Source: Lichenicola sp050954785 (GTDB lineage Bacteria > Pseudomonadota > Alphaproteobacteria > Acetobacterales > Acetobacteraceae). Taken from it: a stretch of 34,329 bases of DNA. The notes under the pieces were generated by a model. That model was not told the origin of the DNA and searched no databases. It saw nothing but the letters and a program-made list of their open reading frames with translations. The position numbers and the translations under genes are program-made. The stretch is taken from NCBI GenBank assembly GCA_050954785.1, contig JBPBQO010000159.1:1-34329 (forward strand), given 5' to 3'. Shown here one piece after another: positions 15,002 through 22,965 of this stretch. Within the stretch, counting starts at the first letter, position 1, and each line of letters begins with the position of its first letter.

Positions 15002-16321
15002 ATGCGCTACGACCTGATCATACGCAACGGTATCTGCGTGCTGCCCTGGGGAGAGACGCAGACCGACATCGGTGTGCTCGGCGGGCGGATCGTGGCGTTG
15101 GCCGTCGATGCGCGTGCGGAAGCGGCCGAGACGATCGATGCAACCGGATTGCATGTGCTGCCCGGACTGATCGACGCGCATGTGCATCTGCGCGATCCGG
15201 GCGACGCGTCGATCGAGAGCATCCCGACCGGAACACGGGCGGCGATCCTCGGCGGCATCACCACCGTGTTCGACATGCCGAACACCAGCCCGGCAATCAC
15301 CGATGCGGATACGCTGCACTGGAAACAGGAGTACGCGGCACGGGAGAGCTACACCGATTTCGGGTTCTATGTCGGGGCGACACGCGCGAACACGATGTCG
15401 CTCGGCGACTACGAAGGCTGGGACGGGGTGTGTGCGGTCAAGGTGTTCGCGGGCAGTTCCACCGGCGACCTGATGATCGAGGACGATGCCGGTATCGAGG
15501 CGGTCATGCGAAGCGGCCGGCGCCGGATCGCGTTTCATAGCGAAGACGAATACCGGTTGCAGGAGCGCCGGCCTCTGTTCAGCACCGGGATGCCCTACGA
15601 TACGCATCGCATCTGGCGGGACGAGGAATGCGCGTTCCTCGGGACCAGGCGGATCATGGCGCTAGCCCGCAAGACCGGTCGCGCCGTCCATATCCTGCAT
15701 GTCTCGACCGCCGAGGAACTCGGCTACCTCAGGGATTTTCGCGACCTGGCGACCGTCGAGGTGCTGGTGAACCATCTGACCCAGATCGCGCCGGACTGCT
15801 ACGAGCGGCTGGGCGGACTGGCGGTGATGAACCCGCCGATCCGCGACCGGCGCCATTACGAGGCGAGCTGGGCAGCGTTGCGCGACGGCACCGTCGATAC
15901 GGTCTCGTCCGATCATGCGCCGCATCCGCTGGCGGCCAAGCAACGGGAATGGCCGGGCTGCCCGGCCGGGCTGACCGGTGTGCAGACGATCGTGCCGGTG
16001 ATGCTGGACCATGTGAATGCCGGCCGGCTGTCGTTGTCGCGGCTGGTCGACCTGATGGCGGCCGGTCCGGCGCGCGTCTACAACATGGCGGGCAAGGGCC
16101 GGATCGCCGCAGGCAACGACGCGGACTTCACGCTGGTCGACATGAAGGCGCGACGCACCATCAGCAACGACTGGATTGCCACGCCGTGCGGCTGGACGCC
16201 CTTCGACGGGATGCAGGTGACCGGCTGGCCGATCGCCACGATCCTGCGCGGGACCATCGTCATGCGTGACGATACGGTGCTCGGCGGCCCGTCCGGCCGA
16301 CTGGCGAAATTCGCCTGGTGA
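15002..16321 (+). CDS. pyrC: Dihydroorotase-family amidohydrolase
   Basis: Metal-dependent cyclic amidohydrolase (439 aa), most like class I dihydroorotases, which close carbamoyl-aspartate to dihydroorotate in pyrimidine synthesis. Metal ligands visible: His60 and His62 in DAHVHLRDPG, the probably carboxylated Lys147 in AVKVFAGSSTGD, His179 in AFHSEDEYR, His233 in ILHVSTAEE, and Asp304 in SSDHAPH. Substrate-side blocks FDMPNT and VMNPPIRD agree with dihydroorotase. The C-terminus ITNEWI-like ISNDWIATPCGWTPFDG is common in the alphaproteobacterial group. Allantoinase or hydantoinase activity cannot be excluded, since no pyrB is adjacent. The stop overlaps the GTG of the SCO-like gene by 4 nt. 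Confidence 0.85.
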   Translation: MRYDLIIRNGICVLPWGETQTDIGVLGGRIVALAVDARAEAAETIDATGLHVLPGLIDAHVHLRDPGDASIESIPTGTRAAILGGITTVFDMPNTSPAITDADTLHWKQEYAARESYTDFGFYVGATRANTMSLGDYEGWDGVCAVKVFAGSSTGDLMIEDDAGIEAVMRSGRRRIAFHSEDEYRLQERRPLFSTGMPYDTHRIWRDEECAFLGTRRIMALARKTGRAVHILHVSTAEELGYLRDFRDLATVEVLVNHLTQIAPDCYERLGGLAVMNPPIRDRRHYEASWAALRDGTVDTVSSDHAPHPLAAKQREWPGCPAGLTGVQTIVPVMLDHVNAGRLSLSRLVDLMAAGPARVYNMAGKGRIAAGNDADFTLVDMKARRTISNDWIATPCGWTPFDGMQVTGWPIATILRGTIVMRDDTVLGGPSGRLAKFAW

Positions 16322-17088
16322 GACGCCGGTTTCGAACCGCACTTCTGCTGGTCGTGGCGCTGGCGCTTGGCGGCGCAGCGCCCGATCTGGGTGGGATCGG
16401 ATACAATCAGCGGCTCGGCGAGCATGTGCCGATGGCGACCAGGATGGTCGATTCCGATGGACGGGCGACCGATCTTGCCGGGCTGATCGACCACAAGCCG
16501 ACCTTGCTGATGCTGGGTTATTTCGCCTGCCCGGCCTTGTGCGGCGTGGTCCGCGACGATGCGTTCCAGGCGCTGGCCGATAGCGGCCTGCATCTGCCGC
16601 GCGACTACAGCCTAGTGTTCCTCAGCATCGATCCGGCAGAGGGTCCGAAAGATGCGGCCGAGGCTAAAACGCGCGATCTGGCACGGTTCGCTGTGCCGGG
16701 CGCCGCGTCCGGATGGCACTTCGTAACCGCGCCGGACGCGGAGATCGGCCGGATCGAGCAGGCGGTCGGCTACCACAGCCGGTACGATGTCTCGCTCAAG
16801 CAGTTCCTGCACCCGGCCGGAATTGTCATCCTGACGCCGGACGGGACGGTATCGGGTTACCTGCTCGGCGTCGGATACCAGCCGGGCGCGGTGGTGGCGG
16901 CGCTGTCCCAGGCCAGGGCGGGAACGATCGGCCAGCGTGCGCCGTCGATCCTGTTGCTGTGTTTTCACTACGACCCGTCGACGGGTCGCTACAGCCTGGA
17001 AATCATCAAGGTGCTGCGCCTGATGGGGGTGCTCACGCTGCTACTGATTCTGGCGCTGTTGTTGCTGTTGCGACGGAATCGGGCCTGA
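16318..17088 (+). CDS. SCO1/SenC-family copper chaperone-like protein
   Basis: Thioredoxin-fold protein used in copper delivery to cytochrome c oxidase. The copper-site residues are Cys71 and Cys75 in FACPALCG and His165 in FLHPAG. An N-terminal signal sequence (residues 1-20) and a C-terminal hydrophobic helix (about 234-251, then RRNRA) suggest a periplasmic domain anchored at its C-terminus. The late block LLLCFHYDPSTGRYS is characteristic of the longer SCO subgroup (256 aa here). The start is GTG 16318, overlapping the dihydroorotase stop (GTGA). No oxidase gene is nearby. The last 56 nt overlap the end of the convergent MFS gene. Confidence 0.85.
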   Translation: MRRRFRTALLLVVALALGGAAPDLGGIGYNQRLGEHVPMATRMVDSDGRATDLAGLIDHKPTLLMLGYFACPALCGVVRDDAFQALADSGLHLPRDYSLVFLSIDPAEGPKDAAEAKTRDLARFAVPGAASGWHFVTAPDAEIGRIEQAVGYHSRYDVSLKQFLHPAGIVILTPDGTVSGYLLGVGYQPGAVVAALSQARAGTIGQRAPSILLLCFHYDPSTGRYSLEIIKVLRLMGVLTLLLILALLLLLRRNRA

Positions 17089-18283
17089 TCCGCTCGATCG
17101 CCAGGGACACCATGAAGATGGCAAGCCCACCGATGGCGAGACATGCACCCACCCAGCCGGGCGACGACCAGCCATAGCCTGCGGTGATGGCCGCGCCGGC
17201 AAAGGCCGCACCGAGGCCGTTGGCGATGTTGAAGGCGGAATGGTTGAGGGACGCGGCGAGCGCCTGGGCGTCCGCTGCGACATCCATCAGCCGGGTCTGC
17301 AGGGCCGGTGCCAGGGCGACGCCGAAGCCGATCAGGAATGCATCGACCGTGACCGTCCACCAGGCCGGCAGGGCCCAGACGAACAGCAGCGAAGCAAGGC
17401 CGTTCCATACGATGAAGCCGATGATCGACATGCGCAGGTTGCGGTCGGCCAGGGTGGCGCCGATCGTGTTGCCGACCGCCATGCCGAGCCCGAGCACCAC
17501 GAGCACGAGCGGGACCAAGGTAGGCGCCATATGAGTGCTGTTGATCAACGCGGGCGCGAGATAGCTGTAAACCGCGAACAGGCCGCCGAACCCCACTGCG
17601 GCAGTGGCCAGCGCGAGCCATACCTGGATCCGGGTCAGCGCGCCGAGCTCGGTTAACGGGGACGCGCCTTTCGCAGCTTCGATAGGTGGTAGGAAGATCG
17701 CGAGCAAACCTATTGTTATTGCAGCAATCAAAGCAACAAATGCATAGGCGAGATGCCAGTCGATCATCTGACCGCACCAGGCGGCAAGCGGGGCACCGAT
17801 CAGGGTGGCGGTCGTCAGGCCGAGCATGACCCGGCCGACGGCCTGGGCACGCTTGCCCATCTCCACCATCGAGGCGCCGACCAGGGCCGCACACCCGAAA
17901 TACGCACCGTGGGGCAGGCCGCTGACGAAGCGGAACAAGGCAATCGTGGAGAAATCGTGCGACACGGCGCTCAGCAGGTTGCCGATCACATAAATCGCCA
18001 TCATCCCCATCAGCAGCCGGCGCCGTGGCATCCGGGCGCAGAGGACGGTGATCAAAGGTGCTCCCACGACCACGCCGAGGGCGTAGAAGCTGATCAGCTT
18101 GCCGGCATTCGGTACACTGACATGGAGATTGTCGGCAACGCTCGGCAGCAGTCCCATCATCGAGAACTCGCCGGTGCCGATCGCGAAACCACCGACCGCA
18201 AGGGCGAAAATGGCCCAGCCTATGCCGTGGGGAGCGACAAGAGGCGCCCTGGCAGACAGGCCGGAAGGCAGAATATCCGTCAT
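17033..18283 (-). CDS. DHA1-family MFS transporter (AraJ/YdhP-like)
   Basis: Inner-membrane exporter of the DHA1 major facilitator group, 416 aa with about 12 helices. It begins with GWAIFALAVGGFAIGTGEFSMMGLLP, the helix 1 pattern of AraJ, YdhP and PbuE-type efflux proteins. Next come the motif A-like GAPLITVLCARMPRRRLL between helices 2 and 3, and the helix 4 Arg in FRFVSGLPHGAYFG. I chose ATG 18283. The frame is open further upstream, but that part has no MFS character and crosses a good promoter. It converges on the SCO-like gene with a 56-bp overlap (17033-17088). Export of sugars, nucleosides or drugs are all possible. Confidence 0.88.
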   Translation of the reverse strand: MTDILPSGLSARAPLVAPHGIGWAIFALAVGGFAIGTGEFSMMGLLPSVADNLHVSVPNAGKLISFYALGVVVGAPLITVLCARMPRRRLLMGMMAIYVIGNLLSAVSHDFSTIALFRFVSGLPHGAYFGCAALVGASMVEMGKRAQAVGRVMLGLTTATLIGAPLAAWCGQMIDWHLAYAFVALIAAITIGLLAIFLPPIEAAKGASPLTELGALTRIQVWLALATAAVGFGGLFAVYSYLAPALINSTHMAPTLVPLVLVVLGLGMAVGNTIGATLADRNLRMSIIGFIVWNGLASLLFVWALPAWWTVTVDAFLIGFGVALAPALQTRLMDVAADAQALAASLNHSAFNIANGLGAAFAGAAITAGYGWSSPGWVGACLAIGGLAIFMVSLAIERIRPDSVATATTAPESVAA

Positions 18284-18317
18284 CGCAGGGGCCTTGGGCG
18301 GGAGGAACAAGATGTCG

Positions 18318-18347
18318 ATTATAGCCGCTCGTTGTGCAGTGCGACAA
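18318..18347 (-). promoter_or_regulatory. Sigma-70-like promoter for the DHA1 MFS gene
   Basis: On the minus strand TTGTCG (18347-18342), an 18-bp spacer, and a perfect TATAAT (18323-18318) stand about 35 bp upstream of the ATG at 18283. This supports that start over the longer open frame. Confidence 0.5.
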
Positions 18348-18838
18348 ACGGTTTCCAGCGCTGCTTCGGCAGCATGCGGACCAGGATGCCCTGTCGCCGA
18401 CCGTAATGATGACGACAACGGTGATCGCGTGCAGGCCGGACAAGAGATGATCGTCCAGGTTGCGTAGTGATCGATGGTGTTCGCATCGGGTTACCGGGTC
18501 GAAGGCGGGCGGCGATGAGATCGGCAGACCGAACACCACGAGCGGTCGGCACCGCGGCAACCGGCGGACAGCAGAGCAGGAAACGTAGTGTTCGGACAGC
18601 GAGACCGGCGGGACACCCGGTCGTGCCGGTCAGTTTACGCCGGCGCCAGATGATCCAGACGGCCGGTACCGCCGCGAGCACCGCGCCTGCTCGAGCCGGG
18701 CTTGCGACCGACTATGGCTGGGCAGGAAGCGCCGGACCTGCGCCAGCGCGACGTTGTTGACCACCCCGGAGGGCGGTCAGGCAGTGCAAGGTGAAAGTTA
18801 CGTTATCGTAACGTCGGCTGATTGTCGCCGCGAGGCGC
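18348..18838. other. Stretch without a recognisable gene
   Basis: About 490 bp between the MFS promoter and the creatininase stop. Frames of 97 to 120 codons are open on both strands, but their translations are Arg/Pro/Ala-rich with no domain I recognise, as expected by chance at this GC content. An imperfect inverted repeat GACCGGC...GCCGGTC lies near 18602-18630, and a perfect palindrome at 18797-18812 is listed separately. It could be the remains of a regulator gene divergent from the transporter; I see no motif to prove it. Confidence 0.4.
18797..18812. promoter_or_regulatory. Palindrome GTTACG-TTAT-CGTAAC
   Basis: A perfect 6-bp inverted repeat with a 4-bp AT-rich centre, 27 bp beyond the stop of the creatininase gene. 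The AT-rich composition stands out against its surroundings. It looks like an operator for a dimeric repressor (TetR/MarR size) more than a terminator, because no T-run follows on either strand. No gene start is within 50 bp. Confidence 0.3.
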
Positions 18839-19663
18839 TTATCGATTTTCGATGGCTGCCCCGGTCCGCGATGAGAGGTGGGCGATCAGGTCGGCTCCGA
18901 GAGCGACCAGCCGCTCGGTGATCAACGCGCCGGACTCTGCGCTGCAGAGTGTCGCGTCGCCGGTGACCACGGTCTCGCCGAGTTCGATCGGCATTCCGAT
19001 CTCGACCCCCTCGAAACTGGCAGTGCCGAAACCGCTGACCGGCAGGCCGGCGATCGTCCGTGGCTGCGCCGGCGCGGTCGGGATCAGGTCGGCGCGGATC
19101 AGGTCCGGGAACAGATGCATCGCCACGCTTGCCAGAGGATCGGCACCATGGCCGGACGATCGTGCTGCCCGTTCGGCGCCGAGCAGTTCGGGGAGCAGGC
19201 CGCCGGCGATCTTCCACAGGTAGAAGCTCGGGATCAGCACGCCACGCTCGAGCAGGATCTCCTGGGTGACATCATGGATCGCCTGGGCATTGCCGCCATG
19301 GCCGTTGACGATGATCAGCCGGGCCGGCGCGTGGCGGAGCAGGCAATCCAGCATGTCCCGCAGCACCAGGCGCAGCGTTGTCTGGCCAAGTGCGATGCCG
19401 CCCGGGCGGCTGCCGAAGAAGTCGCGCCCGCCGAACGGCAGCGCCGGCGCGACGACGGTGTCATGGCCCGCGGAGACGGCACGCAGGGCGATCAGCTCGG
19501 ATATTCGCTCGGCACTGAGATAGTCGCCCATTGGCGCATGCGGACCCTGGTCCTCGTGACTGCCGAGCGGCAGCAGAACGGTTGCGCCGGCCCGGAGGCG
19601 CAAGGCGGCCTCGGCGCTGGTCAGTGTTCCCAGCCTGACCTTCGTTACGGGTGCGGCGGACAT
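18839..19663 (-). CDS. Creatininase-family amidohydrolase
   Basis: Metal-dependent amide hydrolase of the creatininase/ArfB/MftE superfamily, 274 aa. Metal and active-site blocks: LLPLGSHEDQGPHAPMGDYL (Glu37, His42, Asp47), FGGRDFFGSRPG, NGHGGNAQAI with His122, and SGHGADPLAS followed by a long helical C-terminus. Start ATG 19663 is preceded by GGAG at good spacing. The open frame continues far upstream but antisense to the next gene, so it is not used. Members act on creatinine, a riboflavin intermediate (formamide hydrolase), or modified peptides, and the substrate here is not determined. The gene is divergent from the small secreted protein at 19745. Confidence 0.87.
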   Translation of the reverse strand: MSAAPVTKVRLGTLTSAEAALRLRAGATVLLPLGSHEDQGPHAPMGDYLSAERISELIALRAVSAGHDTVVAPALPFGGRDFFGSRPGGIALGQTTLRLVLRDMLDCLLRHAPARLIIVNGHGGNAQAIHDVTQEILLERGVLIPSFYLWKIAGGLLPELLGAERAARSSGHGADPLASVAMHLFPDLIRADLIPTAPAQPRTIAGLPVSGFGTASFEGVEIGMPIELGETVVTGDATLCSAESGALITERLVALGADLIAHLSSRTGAAIENR

Positions 19664-19687
19664 CGTGTTTTCTCCGGGTGGTGGCGC

Positions 19688-19716
19688 TTGACGATCGGCA
19701 GAGGGGCCAGGATACC
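19688..19716 (+). promoter_or_regulatory. Sigma-70-like promoter for the 19745 gene
   Basis: TTGACG at 19688-19693, a 17-bp spacer and GATACC at 19711-19716, leaving about 22 nt from the expected start point to ATG 19745, with GAGAGG just before the start codon. Confidence 0.5.
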
Positions 19717-19744
19717 GGGGAAAATACGGGATTGAGAGGTCGGA

Positions 19745-20215
19745 ATGACAAAGGCACGGATCGCGCTGGCAGCGATGATATGCGCCGTCGGCCCGGCGGC
19801 TGCGCTGGGACGCACCGAAGCTGCCACGTCGCAGCACGTCGTCCATCACGTGCCGAAATCCGTCCATACGGTTGGATCGGCAACGGCCGGACCGGCCACC
19901 GGGGGCTGGAGTCCGGGCAATTGCGGACGCGAACCGCCGGCGCCCGTGGTCGATACCTCGACGATCGATCGCTACAATGCCAGCGTCGACCAGGTAACGA
20001 CCTACGAGAAGACTGCGCGAAGCTATAACGCCTGCGTTTCCAGGGAAGCGACTGCCGAGCAGACCGCGATCAGCAATACCGCACGGTCGCGGATCGACTC
20101 GATCCAGGCGGTCAGCGCCGGTGTGCAGAAGCGTATCGCCGCCAACTTCACGAGCCTGACGTCCGCGTTGCGGGATGCCAGCCCGAAGCTGCAGGGCAAA
20201 TCCGGCAGGAATTAG
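19745..20215 (+). CDS. Small secreted hypothetical protein
   Basis: 156 aa, function unknown. Residues 1-21 are a signal peptide (MTKARIALAAMICAVGPAAA, cleavage after AALG or AAA). The mature part starts with a His/Thr/Pro-rich linker. It has two cysteines (in PGNCGREP and YNACVSRE) that could form a periplasmic disulphide. It continues as a helical segment with ATAEQTAISNTARSRIDSIQ and VQKRIAANFTSLTSALRDA, rich in Ser/Ala/Gln and of coiled-coil character. It has its own promoter and good ribosome site. The composition matches its neighbours, so there is no sign of transfer. I do not recognise a named family. Confidence 0.8.
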   Translation: MTKARIALAAMICAVGPAAALGRTEAATSQHVVHHVPKSVHTVGSATAGPATGGWSPGNCGREPPAPVVDTSTIDRYNASVDQVTTYEKTARSYNACVSREATAEQTAISNTARSRIDSIQAVSAGVQKRIAANFTSLTSALRDASPKLQGKSGRN

Positions 20216-20233
20216 CCGGGCCACCCCGTTCGA

Positions 20234-20635
20234 TTAGTCTCCGATTGAATCCGGCCAGCGCGCGAGACGCTTCCGATCCTGTTCCGGGGTCAATTGGTGG
20301 GGTCCCTGGGCCACCTGCATCGGGATGCCGGGTATTCGGTCCGGATTGGCCCAGCAGTCGACACCAGCCAGGCTGCGCGTGCAATACGGGACCGGTGGGA
20401 CCGGCGGGTCGACCGGCCGGCAATAGCTCTCGCCGCGATCCAGCCGAACCACCGAGCAGTCGCGCCCGGTAACGACGGAATAAAGCGTGTCGGGAAGCGA
20501 CCGATGGAAAATGGCGATGTCCGCGCCGAGCCCAACCGCAACCGGAGCAATGGTGGCGGAGACGCAGCCGCTAAGCCAGGGCAGGGCGACCCCATAGAGC
20601 ATCGGCAGCACGAGCAGGGCAGTATGCCTTTTCAT
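20234..20635 (-). CDS. Small lipoprotein, unknown function
   Basis: 133 aa. The start at ATG 20635 gives Lys-Arg, a hydrophobic stretch and a lipobox LSGC with Cys24, so it is probably a lipid-anchored envelope protein. The mature part has hydrophobic SATIAPVAVGLGADIAIFHRS, then a Cys-rich half with four cysteines (DCSVVRL, SYCRP, PYCTRSL, VDCWANP) spaced for two disulphides, and a Pro-rich linker. The Asp-Cys-Trp-Ala end resembles small lipoproteins I associate with acetic-acid-bacterium relatives, but I cannot name a family. The longer open frame upstream (to 21043) is antisense to the TPR gene and is not used. It converges on the 19745 gene with 18 bp between stops. Confidence 0.75.
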   Translation of the reverse strand: MKRHTALLVLPMLYGVALPWLSGCVSATIAPVAVGLGADIAIFHRSLPDTLYSVVTGRDCSVVRLDRGESYCRPVDPPVPPVPYCTRSLAGVDCWANPDRIPGIPMQVAQGPHQLTPEQDRKRLARWPDSIGD

Positions 20636-20848
20636 GCTGCAAAGCCTATCCGGTCCGAATGAACAAACACTTACCGCGACCTCGCTCGCGGATAGAACCC
20701 GGTGCCACTTGCCGTCACCATGCTGCATAATAAGGCAGTGTTTGCCGGCGGAGGGTCCCGCCGCTATGGTCCGCCGCCTTCGGTCGCCAGCGCGGACGCC
20801 TCTGCGTTCTGATGTACTGGCACCGCTCATCCAGGAGTGCCGCCCAGC

Positions 20849-21550
20849 GTGGTCGACGACATCTTCAACGAAGTCGACGAGGATCTTCGTGCCGAGCACG
20901 CCAGGGCGCGCAATCGGCGCCTTGCCCTGTTCGGTCTGGCACTTCTGGTCGTGGTCGGGCTTGGAACTGGCGGCTGGGAGTTTTTCCTCCACCGTCAGCA
21001 TGCGATGGCTGCCGCCGTGGCGCAGGAATACTTCGTCGCACAAAAGGACGCCGACACCGCACCTGCGGCTGCCGCCGGGCCTGGCGCGCCTCCGACACCG
21101 GAACAGCTTCGCGCGATCGGCGAGTTTGCCCAGGTCGCGGCAAAGGGTCCGGTCGGCTTTGCCACCCTGGCCCGGCTGCGTATGGCGGCGCTGAGCTGGG
21201 GAGCCAAGGACACGGCGAAGGCCCTGGATCTGTGGGACCAGGTTTCGAAGGATCAGGCAGCCGATCCCGACATGCGCGGGCTCGCCGATCTGCTATGGGT
21301 TCAGCATCGTGCGGATGACGGCGATGCCTCGATCCTGAAAACGCGCCTGCGCGACATCCTTGCTCCGAAAAGTCCGTGGCATCTTCTGGCGCTGGAGACG
21401 GATGCGCTGATCGATTTGCGCACGAATCATCTGGCGGACGCGAAGCGTAAACTGACCACGCTCAGCCAGGATGGTGGCGCTTCGCAAGGCCTGCGGGCCC
21501 GTGCAAGCGGGCTTCTCGACACACTCGACATTTCGAAGACCGGCGGATGA
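20849..21550 (+). CDS. YfgM-like membrane-anchored TPR protein
   Basis: Ancillary protein of the SecYEG/BamB neighbourhood: a short cytosolic N-terminus (DIFNEVDEDLRAEHARAR), one transmembrane helix (about residues 26-44, LALFGLALLVVVGLGTGGW), then a periplasmic helical-repeat domain with Ala/Leu-rich pairs (GFATLARLRMAALSWG, PWHLLALETDALIDL). This matches the YfgM/TPR_21 architecture. GTG 20849 is chosen because AGGAG (20833-20837) stands 11 nt upstream; GTG 20837 would overlap that site. Length is 233 aa. It overlaps the bamB start by 4 nt and heads the yfgM-bamB-der order found in many proteobacteria, which supports the call more than the diverged sequence does. Confidence 0.82.
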   Translation: MVDDIFNEVDEDLRAEHARARNRRLALFGLALLVVVGLGTGGWEFFLHRQHAMAAAVAQEYFVAQKDADTAPAAAAGPGAPPTPEQLRAIGEFAQVAAKGPVGFATLARLRMAALSWGAKDTAKALDLWDQVSKDQAADPDMRGLADLLWVQHRADDGDASILKTRLRDILAPKSPWHLLALETDALIDLRTNHLADAKRKLTTLSQDGGASQGLRARASGLLDTLDISKTGG

Positions 21551-22941
21551 TGACCAAGCACGACGATATCCTTTCCGCCGATTGCGGCTCCACAGCCTCC
21601 GGAACCATGGCGACGCCGCTTCGTCGTCGTGCCGTACTGCTGGGCGGCCTTGGCGCACTGGCCTTGCCGATGGCCGGCTGCGGCATGTTCGACGAAGAAA
21701 AAAAGCCGGTGCTGGCCGGACGGCGCGAGGACGTGCTGAGCATCGGTGCAGGCCTGGTCGTCGATCAGACGGATACCACGCCGATTACCCTGCCGGCCGC
21801 GGTAGAGGAGGCCGATTGGCAACAGCCGGGACGGACCGCCACCCACGAGGCGATCAACGCCCGGATCGGCGGGATGAAGCGCCTCTGGAGTGCCAGCCTC
21901 GGCAGCGGTGTCAGCGATCGTGGCGTGATGAGCGCCGAACCGGTGGTGGCGGACGGGCATGTGTTCGCGATGGACGGACGCGGCGTCGTCGGCGCCTTCG
22001 ACCTGGCCAGCGGTGCGCGCATCTGGCGCGCCGACACCAAGCCGAAGAAGAGCCGGTCGTCCAATATCGGCGGCGGACTGACCTATTCCAACGGCATGAT
22101 CTACGTGGTGGATGGTGTGGCCGAGTCACTTGCCCTGGATGCAGCGACCGGCAAGGTGAAGTGGCGGGTGGATCTCGGCACGCCCGGGCGCTCCGCTCCG
22201 ACGGTCGTCGACGGGCGCATGTTCTTCGGCACGATCGACGAAAGGCTGTTTGCGCTCGATATCGACGACGGCAAGCAGGCCTGGATGTACCAGGCGAGTT
22301 CCTCGCAGACGATCGTGTTCGGTCAGCCTGCGCCGGCCGTTGTCGGCGGCACGGTCCTGGCCGGCTTCGGATCGGGCGACGTGGCTGCCTTGCGGGCGGA
22401 AACCGGCGAGCTGCTGTGGAGCGATACGCTCGGCTCGACCGGCGGCCGCAACTCGATCCTCGATTTCTCCTCGGTGCACGGTCTTCCGGTCGTCTCCGAG
22501 GGCACTGCCTACGTGATCAGCGTCGGCCAGGTGCTGACCGCGGTCGATCTGCGGTCCGGACGCCGGCTGTGGGAACGAACCGTCGGCGGCAAGGATGGTC
22601 TTGTTGTAGTCGGAGGCTGGCTGTTCCTGTTGTCTCAGGACCAGCAGCTCGCCTGCCTCGACAAGAGCAACGGTCATGTTCGCTGGGTCACGGTGCTGCC
22701 GCGCTTCCGCCGGCCCAAGGTCGAGAAGCAGGCGATCAGCTGGAGCGGGCCGTTGCTGGCCAACGGGCTACTAGTCTGTGTCAGCGACTCACCGAAACAG
22801 GGAATGATCTCGGTGGATGCGATCACCGGAAAGATCCAGGACACGACGCGGACGTCGAGCGGCAGCGGGTTGACCCCGATCGCCGCAGCCGGCCGCATGC
22901 TGGTCGTGTCCAACGATGCAACGCTTTCGGCTTATGGTTGA
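21547..22941 (+). CDS. bamB: Outer membrane assembly lipoprotein BamB
   Basis: Eight-bladed beta-propeller lipoprotein of the Bam complex, which inserts beta-barrel proteins into the outer membrane. A basic segment (PLRRRAVLL) and hydrophobic core end in the lipobox MAGC with Cys45. The body has repeated PQQ-type blades (VFAMDGRGVVGAFDLASG, LALDAATGKVKWRVDL, LFALDIDDGKQAWMY, LTAVDLRSGRRLWER). Start ATG 21547 overlaps the TPR gene stop. The in-frame ATG at 21607 would give a more usual 24-residue signal peptide and is a real alternative. Length is 464 aa from the first start. Position between yfgM-like and der is the conserved arrangement. Confidence 0.9.
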   Translation: MMTKHDDILSADCGSTASGTMATPLRRRAVLLGGLGALALPMAGCGMFDEEKKPVLAGRREDVLSIGAGLVVDQTDTTPITLPAAVEEADWQQPGRTATHEAINARIGGMKRLWSASLGSGVSDRGVMSAEPVVADGHVFAMDGRGVVGAFDLASGARIWRADTKPKKSRSSNIGGGLTYSNGMIYVVDGVAESLALDAATGKVKWRVDLGTPGRSAPTVVDGRMFFGTIDERLFALDIDDGKQAWMYQASSSQTIVFGQPAPAVVGGTVLAGFGSGDVAALRAETGELLWSDTLGSTGGRNSILDFSSVHGLPVVSEGTAYVISVGQVLTAVDLRSGRRLWERTVGGKDGLVVVGGWLFLLSQDQQLACLDKSNGHVRWVTVLPRFRRPKVEKQAISWSGPLLANGLLVCVSDSPKQGMISVDAITGKIQDTTRTSSGSGLTPIAAAGRMLVVSNDATLSAYG

Positions 22942-22965
22942 GCTGATCATGAAGAGTGAACGGAC

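Noticed and set aside
19664..20224. Upstream extension of the creatininase frame
   Set aside because: Antisense to the 19745 gene; the family N-terminus and a GGAG site fit ATG 19663.
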